NCBI GenBank assembly: GCA_001816645.1
Contig: MHCO01000007.1
Coordinates: 42,442 to 59,326, forward strand
DNA: 16,885 nt
Direction of reading: 5' to 3'
Origin: Candidatus Woykebacteria bacterium GWB1_45_5
GTDB taxonomy: Bacteria; Patescibacteriota; Microgenomatia; Woykebacterales; RBG-16-39-9b
Positions within the stretch are counted from its first letter, which is position 1; every line of letters starts with the position of its first letter. Below are positions 1-7,450 of the stretch, piece by piece. The notes beneath the pieces were generated by a model. That model was not told the DNA's origin. It saw nothing but the letters and a program-made list of their open reading frames with translations, and searched no databases. The position numbers and the translations under genes were made by a program.

Positions 1-1
1 G

Positions 2-163
2 CTATATTCCGGCATCTGCGGACAGGCCCCCTCGGTTTACCCAGAACTAACCGAGAAATTAGTAGAATGGGGAATCTCCTCCGTCTCGGTTTCACCCGAC
101 GCCATCGAAAAGACTCGCCATGCGGTCTACGAAGCAGAAAGAAAACTAGTCTCAAAATCCTAA
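2..163 (+). CDS. ppsA: Phosphoenolpyruvate synthase, C-terminal end (partial)
   Basis: The window opens inside this gene; 53 residues and a TAA stop remain. The visible tail contains GICGQAPS followed by a YPELTEKLVEWGISSVSVSPD stretch, which matches the end of the PEP-binding TIM barrel of PEP synthase/PPDK enzymes: the GxCGQAPS loop carries the catalytic Cys of the family, and the 'GI.S.S..PD' strand-helix closes the barrel. PEP synthase makes PEP from pyruvate and ATP in the cytoplasm for gluconeogenesis. The N-terminal ATP-grasp and swivel domains lie outside the window, so the distinction from another PEP-utilizing enzyme rests on this short tail. No clear intrinsic terminator follows; a T run at 174-179 lacks a preceding stem. 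Confidence 0.82.
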   Translation, partial: LYSGICGQAPSVYPELTEKLVEWGISSVSVSPDAIEKTRHAVYEAERKLVSKS

Positions 164-202
164 ACCACGTGAGTTTTTTGGTAAAACTTCTTTTTGTTTA
201 GT

Positions 203-355
203 CCACGAAGTCGCGTTGAGCGGGACGAGTGGTCGCCCGCCTGCCAAAGACTGGCACTGTCGGGCAGGCAGCATTCGTGAGTACCTAAATTAACTTCGCG
301 ATTAGCGAATGTAGCCCACGCAAGTGGTCGCAAAGCGCGAAGCGATTTAATTTAG
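203..355. repeat. Palindrome-rich intergenic region
   Basis: The spacer between the PEP synthase and CYTH genes is full of inverted repeats. The strongest pairs 285-300 with 336-342 and 347-355 (CTAAATTAA/TTAATTTAG and CTTCGCG/CGCGAAG) with a 4-nt bulge, 16 pairs in all. Within its loop CCAC-GCAA-GTGG (316-327) forms a hairpin with a GNRA-type tetraloop. Upstream, GCCTGCC (239-245) pairs with GGCAGGC (263-269), and CCAC (203-206) can pair with GTGG (229-232). AGTGGTCGC occurs twice (228-236 and 323-331). This may be a transcript-end structure for the upstream gene, a dispersed intergenic repeat or a small RNA; none can be decided here. Confidence 0.5.
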
Positions 356-365
356 TTACGGAGAA

Positions 366-374
366 TGCTAAAAT
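366..374 (+). promoter_or_regulatory. Extended -10 promoter element of the CYTH gene
   Basis: TGCTAAAAT matches an extended -10 (TGnTATAAT). The first transcribed base would fall near 381, next to the ATG at 383, and no Shine-Dalgarno sequence sits at a usable distance, so the message is probably leaderless or nearly so. The -35 is weak (TTTAAT at 346-351). Confidence 0.4.
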
Positions 375-382
375 AGCTGCAG

Positions 383-850
383 ATGAAGCAAGAAATCGAA
401 AGAAAGTTTTTAATTGATGCTAAAAAGCTACCCAAACTTTCCCGTCCTCGCAAAGTAATCCAGGGATACTTGTCGCAAAATCCGGAAGTAAGGGCGAGAA
501 TCACTGATAAAAAAGCACACCTCACTATAAAAACTCTTGGGGAACTCACGCGAGATGAATTTGAGTACGAAATTCCTCTGAAGGACGCAAAAAAATTGCT
601 AGAACTAACAAACCTCACGGTAGAAAAACTGCGCTACTTCTTAACTTTGAATGGGTTTTGCTGGGTAATTGATTTCTTTCAAGGAGAGAACTCTCCCTTG
701 GTCACCGCTGAGGTAGAACTACCACATGAAGATTCTAAATTCAAAAAACCTCTCTGGGTAGGTAAGGAGGTAACATTTGATGCTCGCTTTAACAACCGCT
801 CCCTCGCCAAAAGCCCTTTCTGTAACTGGAAAGATTCTGTTTCCCACTAA
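383..850 (+). CDS. CYTH-domain inorganic triphosphatase
   Basis: A 155-residue single-domain protein of the CYTH superfamily (CyaB / triphosphatase tunnel enzymes). The diagnostic ExExK motif is at the N-terminus (E4, E6, K8 in EIERKFLI), followed by the usual order of tunnel strands: QGYL near residue 28, VRARI, LTIK, EFEYEIP, KLRY, WVIDFF, TAEVELP, and the closing GKEVTFDARFNN...LAKSPF. Length and motif order resemble small bacterial CYTH proteins that hydrolyse inorganic triphosphate with a metal ion in the cytoplasm; an adenylate cyclase role is the older family name and less likely. It starts right after an extended -10 box and converges on the minus-strand gene ending at 895. No partner gene reveals its physiological substrate. 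Confidence 0.92.
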   Translation: MKQEIERKFLIDAKKLPKLSRPRKVIQGYLSQNPEVRARITDKKAHLTIKTLGELTRDEFEYEIPLKDAKKLLELTNLTVEKLRYFLTLNGFCWVIDFFQGENSPLVTAEVELPHEDSKFKKPLWVGKEVTFDARFNNRSLAKSPFCNWKDSVSH

Positions 851-867
851 TAACTGTTCTCTGTTCC

Positions 868-891
868 CTGTTTGCTGTTTGCTGTTTGCTG
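868..891. repeat. Short tandem repeat, 7-bp unit CTGTTTG x3
   Basis: Three perfect copies of CTGTTTG (868-874, 875-881, 882-888) followed by CTG, preceded by related CTGTTCT/CTGTTCC units from about 854. It fills the 44-nt gap between two convergent genes and probably arose by replication slippage. The gap holds no obvious terminator hairpin. Confidence 0.6.
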
Positions 892-894
892 ACC

Positions 895-1410
895 TTACGG
901 TCCTTTTACTTCAAACTTATTCCCGTTAGAAAGAGTTGCTGCTACCTGCCAGCTTTTTTTGTCTTGAGAAAGCTTGTAGCTATATTCTTTTTTGGTCACT
1001 GGGTCGGTTAGCAATTTCTTTAAGTAATCAGGAATCAATTCCTTCAATAAATCTGGAGGCCTTTTCTCTTTTAGATAAAAACTTTTCAACGCTGAGTTCA
1101 GAGTATCTACATCGTTTCTTCGTTGTTGATCTTGCTCGGCTTGAAGCTGGATTTGGGAAAGATTTTGGCTCTGACTACTAGTTCGGGTTTTCTCTGTTCC
1201 ATTTTGATCCCGAAGCAACCTCTCCTGATCAAACCGCAAATAAACATAAAAAACGGCTGCAACCAGCACGGCAATTCCAAGAAAACCTGCTAAATGGAGA
1301 TAAGTAGATTTTTCAATATTCCGCAGATCGAACGGATTAGAAGCCCTCTTTAGCCTCCCACCTGCAGGCGCAGGTTCTTTCTCGGGAACAAAATCAGCCA
1401 TTGAATCCAT
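895..1410 (-). CDS. Single-pass membrane protein with pseudopilin-like C-terminal domain
   Basis: 171 residues from ATG at 1410; a TTG nine codons further up would give 180 residues but lacks support, and ATG at 1401 is also possible. The order is a 40-residue Pro/charged cytoplasmic N-tail, one membrane segment (LAGFLGIAVLVAAVFYVYL), a Gln/Ser-rich polar linker, and an outer domain containing RRNDVDTLNSALKSFY, RPPDLLKELIPDYLKKL, TDPVTKKEYSYKL and WQVAATLSNG. That pattern (helix, 'P..L..L.P.YL..L..DP', then a Tyr-rich sheet ending in an L.NG turn) recalls the globular domain of type IV pilins/type II secretion pseudopilins often seen in Patescibacteria. The prepilin peptidase GFxxxE site is absent and the membrane helix is far from the N-terminus, so it is a pilin-like domain on an ordinary anchor. 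It probably shares a transcript with the gene ending at 1481. Confidence 0.7.
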   Translation of the reverse strand: MDSMADFVPEKEPAPAGGRLKRASNPFDLRNIEKSTYLHLAGFLGIAVLVAAVFYVYLRFDQERLLRDQNGTEKTRTSSQSQNLSQIQLQAEQDQQRRNDVDTLNSALKSFYLKEKRPPDLLKELIPDYLKKLLTDPVTKKEYSYKLSQDKKSWQVAATLSNGNKFEVKGP

Positions 1411-1480
1411 TATGGGGAAATAAAAGAAAAAAGTCAAAGGCTAACGAACCTGAACCGTTGGATTGCCCAAGGGAATAAAA

Positions 1481-1969
1481 CTAATCTGATTCTTGTTCTA
1501 TTTCAACTTCTTGCTCGATTGAGGATTTATTCTTGGTGTGCTGGTCAAAATCAACATCAAAATCTACCTTTCCATTATTTACCTTAATTCTAAAATTATT
1601 CCCATCGACAACATCGCTAATATCTTGGGTAAAAATCTGGGTCTGTCCGTCTTGAGTCACCTCGACACTTGCTTGGCCGGTAGTTTCTCCATTTGTGGTA
1701 TTGGAACTTACCGAAACGTGAACCTTGGTCGATGTTGACTCCTGTGAATCGTTGTTATTCCCCTCTTCACCATCTGTATTCGATTGCAGCGAACTAACCT
1801 GAGATGCCTGGTTTTCTTCTTGAAACTTAGAGGGGATTGGCTCTTTGTTATTTTGTACTTGTTTACTGTTTCCGGAAGAACCAAAAATGGCAAGCGCCAA
1901 GAGCAGGAGGGCGGCTCCTACGAGGTAAACTATTCTCCATGGAAAACTACGCAAAACTGCCAGTCTCAT
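1481..1969 (-). CDS. Hypothetical membrane-anchored protein, acidic Asn/Gln/Ser-rich ectodomain
   Basis: 162 residues. An N-terminal membrane helix (about residues 12-29, preceded by Arg residues, so probably an N-in anchor or uncleaved signal) is followed by a low-complexity Asn/Gln/Ser/Glu-rich stretch to about residue 82, then a small repeated beta-like region (KVHVSVSSNTT, ASVEVTQDGQ, FRIKVNNGKVDFDVDFD) and an acidic tail. I do not recognise a family. ATG at 1969 is supported by TGGAAG five bases upstream and by a good promoter immediately before it (-10 at 1985-1980). It lies 70 nt upstream of the pilin-like gene on the same strand and is divergent from the macroglobulin gene. Confidence 0.65.
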   Translation of the reverse strand: MRLAVLRSFPWRIVYLVGAALLLLALAIFGSSGNSKQVQNNKEPIPSKFQEENQASQVSSLQSNTDGEEGNNNDSQESTSTKVHVSVSSNTTNGETTGQASVEVTQDGQTQIFTQDISDVVDGNNFRIKVNNGKVDFDVDFDQHTKNKSSIEQEVEIEQESD

Positions 1970-1979
1970 AGTTACTTCC

Positions 1980-2009
1980 AGAATACCTTTTTACAGCAAG
2001 GTTTGTCAA
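1980..2009 (-). promoter_or_regulatory. Minus-strand promoter of the 1969-895 gene pair
   Basis: On the minus strand, TTGACA (2009-2004), an 18-nt spacer and TATTCT (1985-1980). The start of transcription would be near 1973, only a few bases before ATG 1969, so the SD-like TGGAAG would not be transcribed and the mRNA is probably close to leaderless. Confidence 0.6.
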
Positions 2010-2087
2010 CCCCTGAAAATATACTTTAATAACAATATATAGGCTAGTTAGACTGTTTTAGTCCATTCACCTCCCAAAACCAAAGAG

Positions 2088-2117
2088 TTGACACCGCTTA
2101 TCTAAAGAGGCGATAAT
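2088..2117 (+). promoter_or_regulatory. Promoter of the macroglobulin-Memo operon
   Basis: TTGACA (2088-2093), 18-nt spacer, GATAAT (2112-2117). Transcription would begin near 2124, giving a leader of about 98 nt before ATG 2222. It faces away from the minus-strand promoter at 2009-1980; the roughly 80 bp between the two -35 boxes are AT-rich and could hold an operator, but I see no clear palindrome there. Confidence 0.6.
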
Positions 2118-2127
2118 TAAATTAATA

Positions 2128-2194
2128 TACGAGGGCAGATAATTACCACTATCTAGCTACTTCTGTTTGTAGACTTGTCTAAAGACCCCTCGTA
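2128..2194 (+). promoter_or_regulatory. Structured 5' leader, 8-bp closing stem
   Basis: TACGAGGG (2128-2135) is perfectly complementary to CCCTCGTA (2187-2194), enclosing 51 nt, directly after the predicted transcription start. The Shine-Dalgarno AGGA (2211-2214) is outside the stem, seven bases before the ATG. No known riboswitch was recognised; it may protect the 5' end of the long mRNA or regulate it. Confidence 0.4.
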
Positions 2195-2221
2195 AAAACA
2201 TTTCTTGGATAGGAATGGTCA

Positions 2222-5200
2222 ATGAAGGACCGTGATCAACTTGCCCAAAAATTAAAAAATTTATTTTCCCCTAAAATCTCATCGCTGTTGGTAGGGTTAA
2301 TCCCAATAATAGCTCTCGCCGGAATTTATTTAACCCTAAACAACTTCCACCCGTTTGAAAAAAACAGTCCTCAAAAGGCCAAAAATCAAACGCCACAGGA
2401 ACGAAATAAAGACAGAGTCTTAGCCGAACAATCAACCGGAATTTCTATTTCCGGCAGTAAAGGCGGAGGCGAGGGAGGATTAGTTGCTTTAGCCTCGACC
2501 GAAGAGCCAGCTGTTTATGTAGGTGCTGGAAAAGATGTTTCTGGTTCAGCTGAGATATCTATCTATCAAGCTAGTGAAGACACTTTGCTTAACTATTTGT
2601 TACACGACAAAAACGGGAAGCAATTAAACCCAAATCCGGATATTAGTAAATTTACCTATGTCACAAAAGTCAACCAGCAAATAACCGGCGGTTATGGCAA
2701 AGAAGTAAAAGTGATTCTACCTCTTGCCGAAACCGGCATTTGGTTTCTGAGAGCTACTCTTGGATCATCAAGTAGCGATCTTTTTGTCATCCGGTCTAAC
2801 ATTGGAACAACTGTGAAGGAAGGCGACAATGAGTACATCTTTTGGGGGCAAAACTTCAAAACTCGTCGCAGTGTTTCCGAGGGAGCTATCACAATCTACG
2901 ATTTAAAGGACTCCCGCAAAGTAATTACCTCAACTTCATTCAACACTCAAGGTATAGCGAAAACCAAACTAACCGCCGAAGCCGACATCGCTGTAATAAA
3001 ACAAGGAGATGATAAATCCATCATACCAATAAATTTAAAGTATCTCAGTCCAGAGGGGGAGTCTTACTTTTACGAATATCGCACCTTCCAGCCCAAAAGC
3101 CGCCAAAGCGGGTATTTTATCTTTACTGATCGGCCTCTTTATCGACCTGGGGACAAAGTTTATTTTAAATCCGTCCTACGCGACGACGATGACGTACGCT
3201 ACACCGTACCAAAAGGCACTGCTTCAGTTAAGATTTACGAAGGTTACAATTGGGGATCATCTAATACCAGCAACGAAGGTCTCGTTTTCGAAAAAAACTA
3301 TCCTATCTCCAAAGACGGTACAATTAATGGCGAGTATACACTGCCGGCAAATTCCAAAACAGGGACCTACACTCTAGCTGTTTCTATCCCTGGTAGCACT
3401 GGGAGTTCGTTGTGGTTTGATGTCCAATTTTTCCGTAAACCCGAGTACTCCATTGATGTCACGACGCAAAAAACAGAATTGGTCGCTGGCGATAACTCTT
3501 CTTTCACAATATCAGGAAACTATTTTTCTGGCCAGCCGATCTCCAACCAAAAGGTCAAGTACACTATTTATTCGGCTGATTTTTACGAATATTCGTACCT
3601 CACTGACCGATCTTATGCTTTAAATGATAATTATCGCTACGGTTATTGGGGTGGTGACAAAGTGAAGGAAGGCGAAGTCACTTTAGACCAAAAAGGTAGG
3701 GCTGACACTGCTCTCGACACAAAAGCCCTGCTGGCAGCTGCTAAGGGTAAAAGCCAGGTGCTTTCTATCGAGGCCGAATTTGACGATGGCTCTGGCAATC
3801 CTTCTTTTAGCCGTAAGAATATTCTCGTTTATGCTGGCGAATTTGGTATTTATCGCAAGGATTATAGTTACGGCACGAAAGTTAATACTCCCCTTTCCTT
3901 ACCGGTCGTTTTAGTCTCTCGTCACAACACAAATGTTTCCGGCGTTAATTTAACAGCCAAAATCCACCGCGAAAACTGGATCTCTTATCAAGAACCGGAT
4001 AAAAAATATCCTTCCTACAAAAAAGAAGAGGAAGATTTGCCACCAGTTAAAACAAAAACCGATGCCCAAGGTAACGCCACCCTAAACTTCACTCCGACGA
4101 AAGCTGGCTCTTATAAAATAACTGCCGAAGCAAGCGACCAACGCGGCAATTTAGTTTCAAAAGAGTTTTACTCTTACGTCTGCTCAGAGGATCAGTTCTG
4201 CTACAGCGGCGAGCAAGATAACGGTATTATCATCCAAACTGATAAACAAAAATACCTACCAACCGATACAGTTCACTTTACTATCTATTCAGAAACAGCC
4301 GACCGAGATGTCTTTTTATCCCTTGAGCGTGCTAGAGTCAACAGATTCCAAATAGTCCACCTGACTGGTAAAAGCGGAACCGTCGATGTACCTTTGGTAA
4401 GTACTGACATGCCTAATATGTTTGCTAAAGTTTCAAGTTTTTCAAACAATACCCACGATACCGGCTCAGTAACTATTGTTGTTTCCCCTGAAAGTAAAAG
4501 ATTAACAGTTAAAATCACACCGGATCGAAACAAGCTAGGACCAAGCGACAACGTAACCATAAATCTAGAAACCAAAGACTCCACCGGCAAGCCTGTTTCG
4601 GCTGATCTAGCAGTTTGGGTTGTTGATAAAGCTATCTTTGAACTAGTCGATGAAGGACTGGGAGATATTTTCACTACCTTTTGGCAAGAACGTTATAACG
4701 ACACACAAGAAGCCCACGCCTTAGAAGGAATCCCAATTATTTCTGCGGAGAGAGGCGCTGGCTGCTTTGCTGCCGGAACACCGGTTTTATTAACTGACAA
4801 AACAACCAAACCAATCGAAAAAATCAAAGTTGGCGATACTGTTTTAACGAGAGAAAGCGAAAAAAGCCCTGAACTTGTTAAGGCCAAGGTTGTCGGCACT
4901 CATCAAGCAGTAGTTTCTGGTTATCTTATTATTAACAGCAACCTCCGAGTCACTCCCAACCACCGACTTTGGGTAAACGATTCCTGGAAACTAGCCGGAT
5001 CAATCCAAATTGGCGATAAGTTAACCGACCTCAACGGAAAATCAATCACCATCTCTTCACTAGAATGGGTACGCGGAAAGTTCACTGTCTATAACCTACA
5101 AATTGAAAGGTATAAAACCTATTTTGCTGCTGGCATTTGGGCTCACAACGACAAGGGTGGGGCGAGAGAAATCTTCAAAGACACCGCTTATTGGAACCCT

Positions 5201-7450
5201 TCAGTCCACACAGATAAGTCGGGCAAGGCGAGTATTAGCTTCAAGCTACCGGACAATCTGACCACCTGGGTTTTGTCAGCTGTTGGTTCAACTACTGACA
5301 CCAAGGTTGGTCAAACCACAAGTGAAATCGTGGTTACCAAGGATGTCATCGTCCGACCGATTTTACCAAACATCTTGCGCGAAGGTGACAAGGTAATCCT
5401 CGCGGCCTTGGTGCATAATTTTACCGACAAAGATCACGTCTTTGACACTGACCTAAAGTTTGATTCTGGCGATGTTAAACCCACCGCCACTACTTCGGCT
5501 ATACCGATTAAATCCAAGGAGACGCAGCAAGTCTCTTGGAATGTCTCCCCAAAGAAGGAAAATGAAGCGGCTAAACTTACTTATTCCGCTACCGCCAAAG
5601 AAGATAAAAAGGCTGCTGATACCGTCGTTCAGAAAATTCCAGTCCGGCCATTTGGCTTCCTAGAGCAAAGAGCCGAAACTGGCGATGGGCCAAAAACATT
5701 CAACGTCAAGTTGTCCCCAGATTCTTCCAAGCAAAAATCGGGTGTCACAATTTCTCTTTCCCCAACTCTTGTTGGCGCCTTACCAGCGGCGATGAAGCAT
5801 TTAATCTACTACCCTTACGGTTGTGTCGAGCAAACCACTGGCTCACTTGTCCCTGCTGTGATTGCTAAAACCAATCCCGATCTGTTTGCCCAAAGCCTAG
5901 CCGATCATAATCTTGACCTTATTATTCAAAAAGGACTAACTAGGTTAGCAAACCTCCGGCACTCGGACGGCGGTTGGGCCTGGTGGGGTTCTGGTAAATC
6001 AGACACTTTTATTACTGCTTATGTTGTCGAGTACCTGCTAGCAGCAAGACAAGCTGGTTTTTCTGTTGATCAAGAACTACTTTCCCAAGCTCAAAGTTTC
6101 CTAGAGGCCGAGAATAAAGAAGACACACGAGAAGACGTAGTAGCCAAAACCTATGCTCTCACGTTGCTGAATTCTTCCAAACGCAAGACCAAACTTTCTG
6201 ATCTAGACAAACTTAGCCCAGACTTGCTCTCTCTAGCGGTGATGGCAAACGTCCTAAATGGTGATAAAAATCCGCAGAGTAATGGCTTAGCAAAACTCGC
6301 TGCGGCGGCTAAAACCCAAGGTGACGCTGCTTTCTGGGAGGCTGGTAGTGAAAAGAAATTTGGTTCAAAAGATACCTCAACCGCTTTTGCTATCCGGGCA
6401 ATTCTTACCGCCGGCGGCGACCGAAATCTAGCCGTAAAAGGAGCAAAGTACCTCAACCGCAACCGCCGATACCAGTACTGGACAAGCACTTTCGCTACTG
6501 CCCAGGTGGTTCGGGCTCTTGTTGATTTATCCAAAACCGGCAGCGAACAGACGCCAAACTACACCTACACTGTTTCGCTCGATAAAAAGGAGATTGCCAA
6601 GGGAACTGTCAACAGTCCAAAACAAATAATTAAAGATATTGCCATACCCATCGACAAAATAAAGCCCGCTGGTTCTAATCTCGCCATCTCTAAAAGCGGC
6701 GCCGGCCAAATATATTCAACATTGGTAATCAATGAATTCCGAACTGACCGAAATGCCAAAGCAGTTAACCATGGTCTGGAAGTGAAAAGAGAATATATCA
6801 GTGATCAAGGCTCTGATTATTCCCTGGCTGTTGGCGACACAGTTACCGTCAAGATCACCGTTAAAGGCTTGAAAACCGAGGAAAATTATGGAATTATCAC
6901 CGATGAACTACCCGCCGGCATGATCCCGGTAAATAAAGTATTTAAAAACGAGCAGTATGGAAAGGACCCTTATTACAGCTATTACCATTCCTACGATGTC
7001 ACTGACCAGGAAACCACCGAAAATGGCGTAGTTCTCTCCCTTTATCAAATAGCCGTTGGTGAGCACACTTACACCTACAAGGCTCGAGTGATCAGCGCTG
7101 GTACCTTTAGCACACCGCCGGCAACTGCCTCACTAATGTATGCCCCGGAAATCTGGGGCCGCTCAGGAGCCCAAACCGTCCAAGTAACAACCGAATCGAA
7201 GATTCTTCCGCAAAAAGCCATCCAGAAAGCGCTCGAAAAATATGCCAGAGCGAAAACTGTGATCGCTGGTGCGATAATCCTAATTGTTCTTTTGGGTGCT
7301 GGCACCATCTTTATTCTGAAAAGAAAAGGTGTCACAATAAAGCAACTTAAGGAGGGGATTTTTAGGATTTTAGAGGGTCTGAAGACCAAGATCCCTTGGC
7401 GAAATAAACAAGGGCCAAGTCAGCCTGGTCCACCAAACAACAGCCTATGA
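2222..7450 (+). CDS. Membrane-anchored alpha-2-macroglobulin with Hint domain in the bait region
   Basis: A 1742-residue bacterial alpha-2-macroglobulin, a large extracytoplasmic protease trap. Order: N-terminal hydrophobic helix (about 19-38, no lipobox Cys); Gly-rich linker; macroglobulin (MG) beta domains, with the family hallmark TDRPLYRPGDKVYFKS at about 302-317; further MG domains to about 845, including AVWVVDKAIFELVDEG; a complete Hint domain (C848 to N976); the continuation of the interrupted MG domain, FKDTAYWNPSV...LPDNLTTW; the alpha-helical thioester domain with GCVEQ (Cys1201 to Gln1204 as thioester partners); C-terminal MG domains; a membrane helix (about 1680-1699) and a basic cytoplasmic tail. 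In the family, bait cleavage by a protease collapses the trap and exposes the thioester, which bonds the attacker. The start has AGGA at a 7-nt spacing. The gene overlaps the Memo gene by ATGA. The Hint insertion is unusual; splicing, self-cleavage or a passive bait are the options. Confidence 0.95.
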   Translation: MKDRDQLAQKLKNLFSPKISSLLVGLIPIIALAGIYLTLNNFHPFEKNSPQKAKNQTPQERNKDRVLAEQSTGISISGSKGGGEGGLVALASTEEPAVYVGAGKDVSGSAEISIYQASEDTLLNYLLHDKNGKQLNPNPDISKFTYVTKVNQQITGGYGKEVKVILPLAETGIWFLRATLGSSSSDLFVIRSNIGTTVKEGDNEYIFWGQNFKTRRSVSEGAITIYDLKDSRKVITSTSFNTQGIAKTKLTAEADIAVIKQGDDKSIIPINLKYLSPEGESYFYEYRTFQPKSRQSGYFIFTDRPLYRPGDKVYFKSVLRDDDDVRYTVPKGTASVKIYEGYNWGSSNTSNEGLVFEKNYPISKDGTINGEYTLPANSKTGTYTLAVSIPGSTGSSLWFDVQFFRKPEYSIDVTTQKTELVAGDNSSFTISGNYFSGQPISNQKVKYTIYSADFYEYSYLTDRSYALNDNYRYGYWGGDKVKEGEVTLDQKGRADTALDTKALLAAAKGKSQVLSIEAEFDDGSGNPSFSRKNILVYAGEFGIYRKDYSYGTKVNTPLSLPVVLVSRHNTNVSGVNLTAKIHRENWISYQEPDKKYPSYKKEEEDLPPVKTKTDAQGNATLNFTPTKAGSYKITAEASDQRGNLVSKEFYSYVCSEDQFCYSGEQDNGIIIQTDKQKYLPTDTVHFTIYSETADRDVFLSLERARVNRFQIVHLTGKSGTVDVPLVSTDMPNMFAKVSSFSNNTHDTGSVTIVVSPESKRLTVKITPDRNKLGPSDNVTINLETKDSTGKPVSADLAVWVVDKAIFELVDEGLGDIFTTFWQERYNDTQEAHALEGIPIISAERGAGCFAAGTPVLLTDKTTKPIEKIKVGDTVLTRESEKSPELVKAKVVGTHQAVVSGYLIINSNLRVTPNHRLWVNDSWKLAGSIQIGDKLTDLNGKSITISSLEWVRGKFTVYNLQIERYKTYFAAGIWAHNDKGGAREIFKDTAYWNPSVHTDKSGKASISFKLPDNLTTWVLSAVGSTTDTKVGQTTSEIVVTKDVIVRPILPNILREGDKVILAALVHNFTDKDHVFDTDLKFDSGDVKPTATTSAIPIKSKETQQVSWNVSPKKENEAAKLTYSATAKEDKKAADTVVQKIPVRPFGFLEQRAETGDGPKTFNVKLSPDSSKQKSGVTISLSPTLVGALPAAMKHLIYYPYGCVEQTTGSLVPAVIAKTNPDLFAQSLADHNLDLIIQKGLTRLANLRHSDGGWAWWGSGKSDTFITAYVVEYLLAARQAGFSVDQELLSQAQSFLEAENKEDTREDVVAKTYALTLLNSSKRKTKLSDLDKLSPDLLSLAVMANVLNGDKNPQSNGLAKLAAAAKTQGDAAFWEAGSEKKFGSKDTSTAFAIRAILTAGGDRNLAVKGAKYLNRNRRYQYWTSTFATAQVVRALVDLSKTGSEQTPNYTYTVSLDKKEIAKGTVNSPKQIIKDIAIPIDKIKPAGSNLAISKSGAGQIYSTLVINEFRTDRNAKAVNHGLEVKREYISDQGSDYSLAVGDTVTVKITVKGLKTEENYGIITDELPAGMIPVNKVFKNEQYGKDPYYSYYHSYDVTDQETTENGVVLSLYQIAVGEHTYTYKARVISAGTFSTPPATASLMYAPEIWGRSGAQTVQVTTESKILPQKAIQKALEKYARAKTVIAGAIILIVLLGAGTIFILKRKGVTIKQLKEGIFRILEGLKTKIPWRNKQGPSQPGPPNNSL
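4763..5149 (+). other. Hint (intein-like) domain coding segment inside the macroglobulin gene
   Basis: In-frame segment for residues 848-976 (129 residues). It starts with C848 in CFAAGTPVLL (Hint block A), has KIKVGDTVL, the block B TxxH (T911, H914 in VTPNHRLWV), LAGSIQIGDKL, and ends with block F/G TVYNLQIERYKTYFAAG then AHN (H975, N976). All residues needed for N-terminal acyl shift and Asn cyclization are visible. There is no room for a homing endonuclease, so it is a mini Hint, most like bacterial intein-like or pretoxin-Hint domains. The +1 residue is D977, not Cys/Ser/Thr. Removal would join ERGAG to DKGGAREIF, a Gly-rich loop like that of macroglobulins without an insert. Confidence 0.9.

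Noticed and set aside
203..355. CRISPR array
   Set aside because: The repeated elements are inverted, unequal and unspaced; no regular repeat-spacer pattern exists in the window.
1411..1437. TTG 1437 as start of the pilin-like gene
   Set aside because: The nine extra codons are a Phe-rich run without ribosome binding site; ATG 1410 is preferred.
4285..4899. Long open frames on the minus strand inside the macroglobulin gene (also 6151-6534 and 7075-7389)
   Set aside because: They are shadows of the strong plus-strand gene; translations are low-complexity with no domain and no start signals.
4763..5149. Homing endonuclease within the intein-like segment
   Set aside because: The Hint segment is only 129 residues and no LAGLIDADG, HNH or GIY-YIG motif lies within it.
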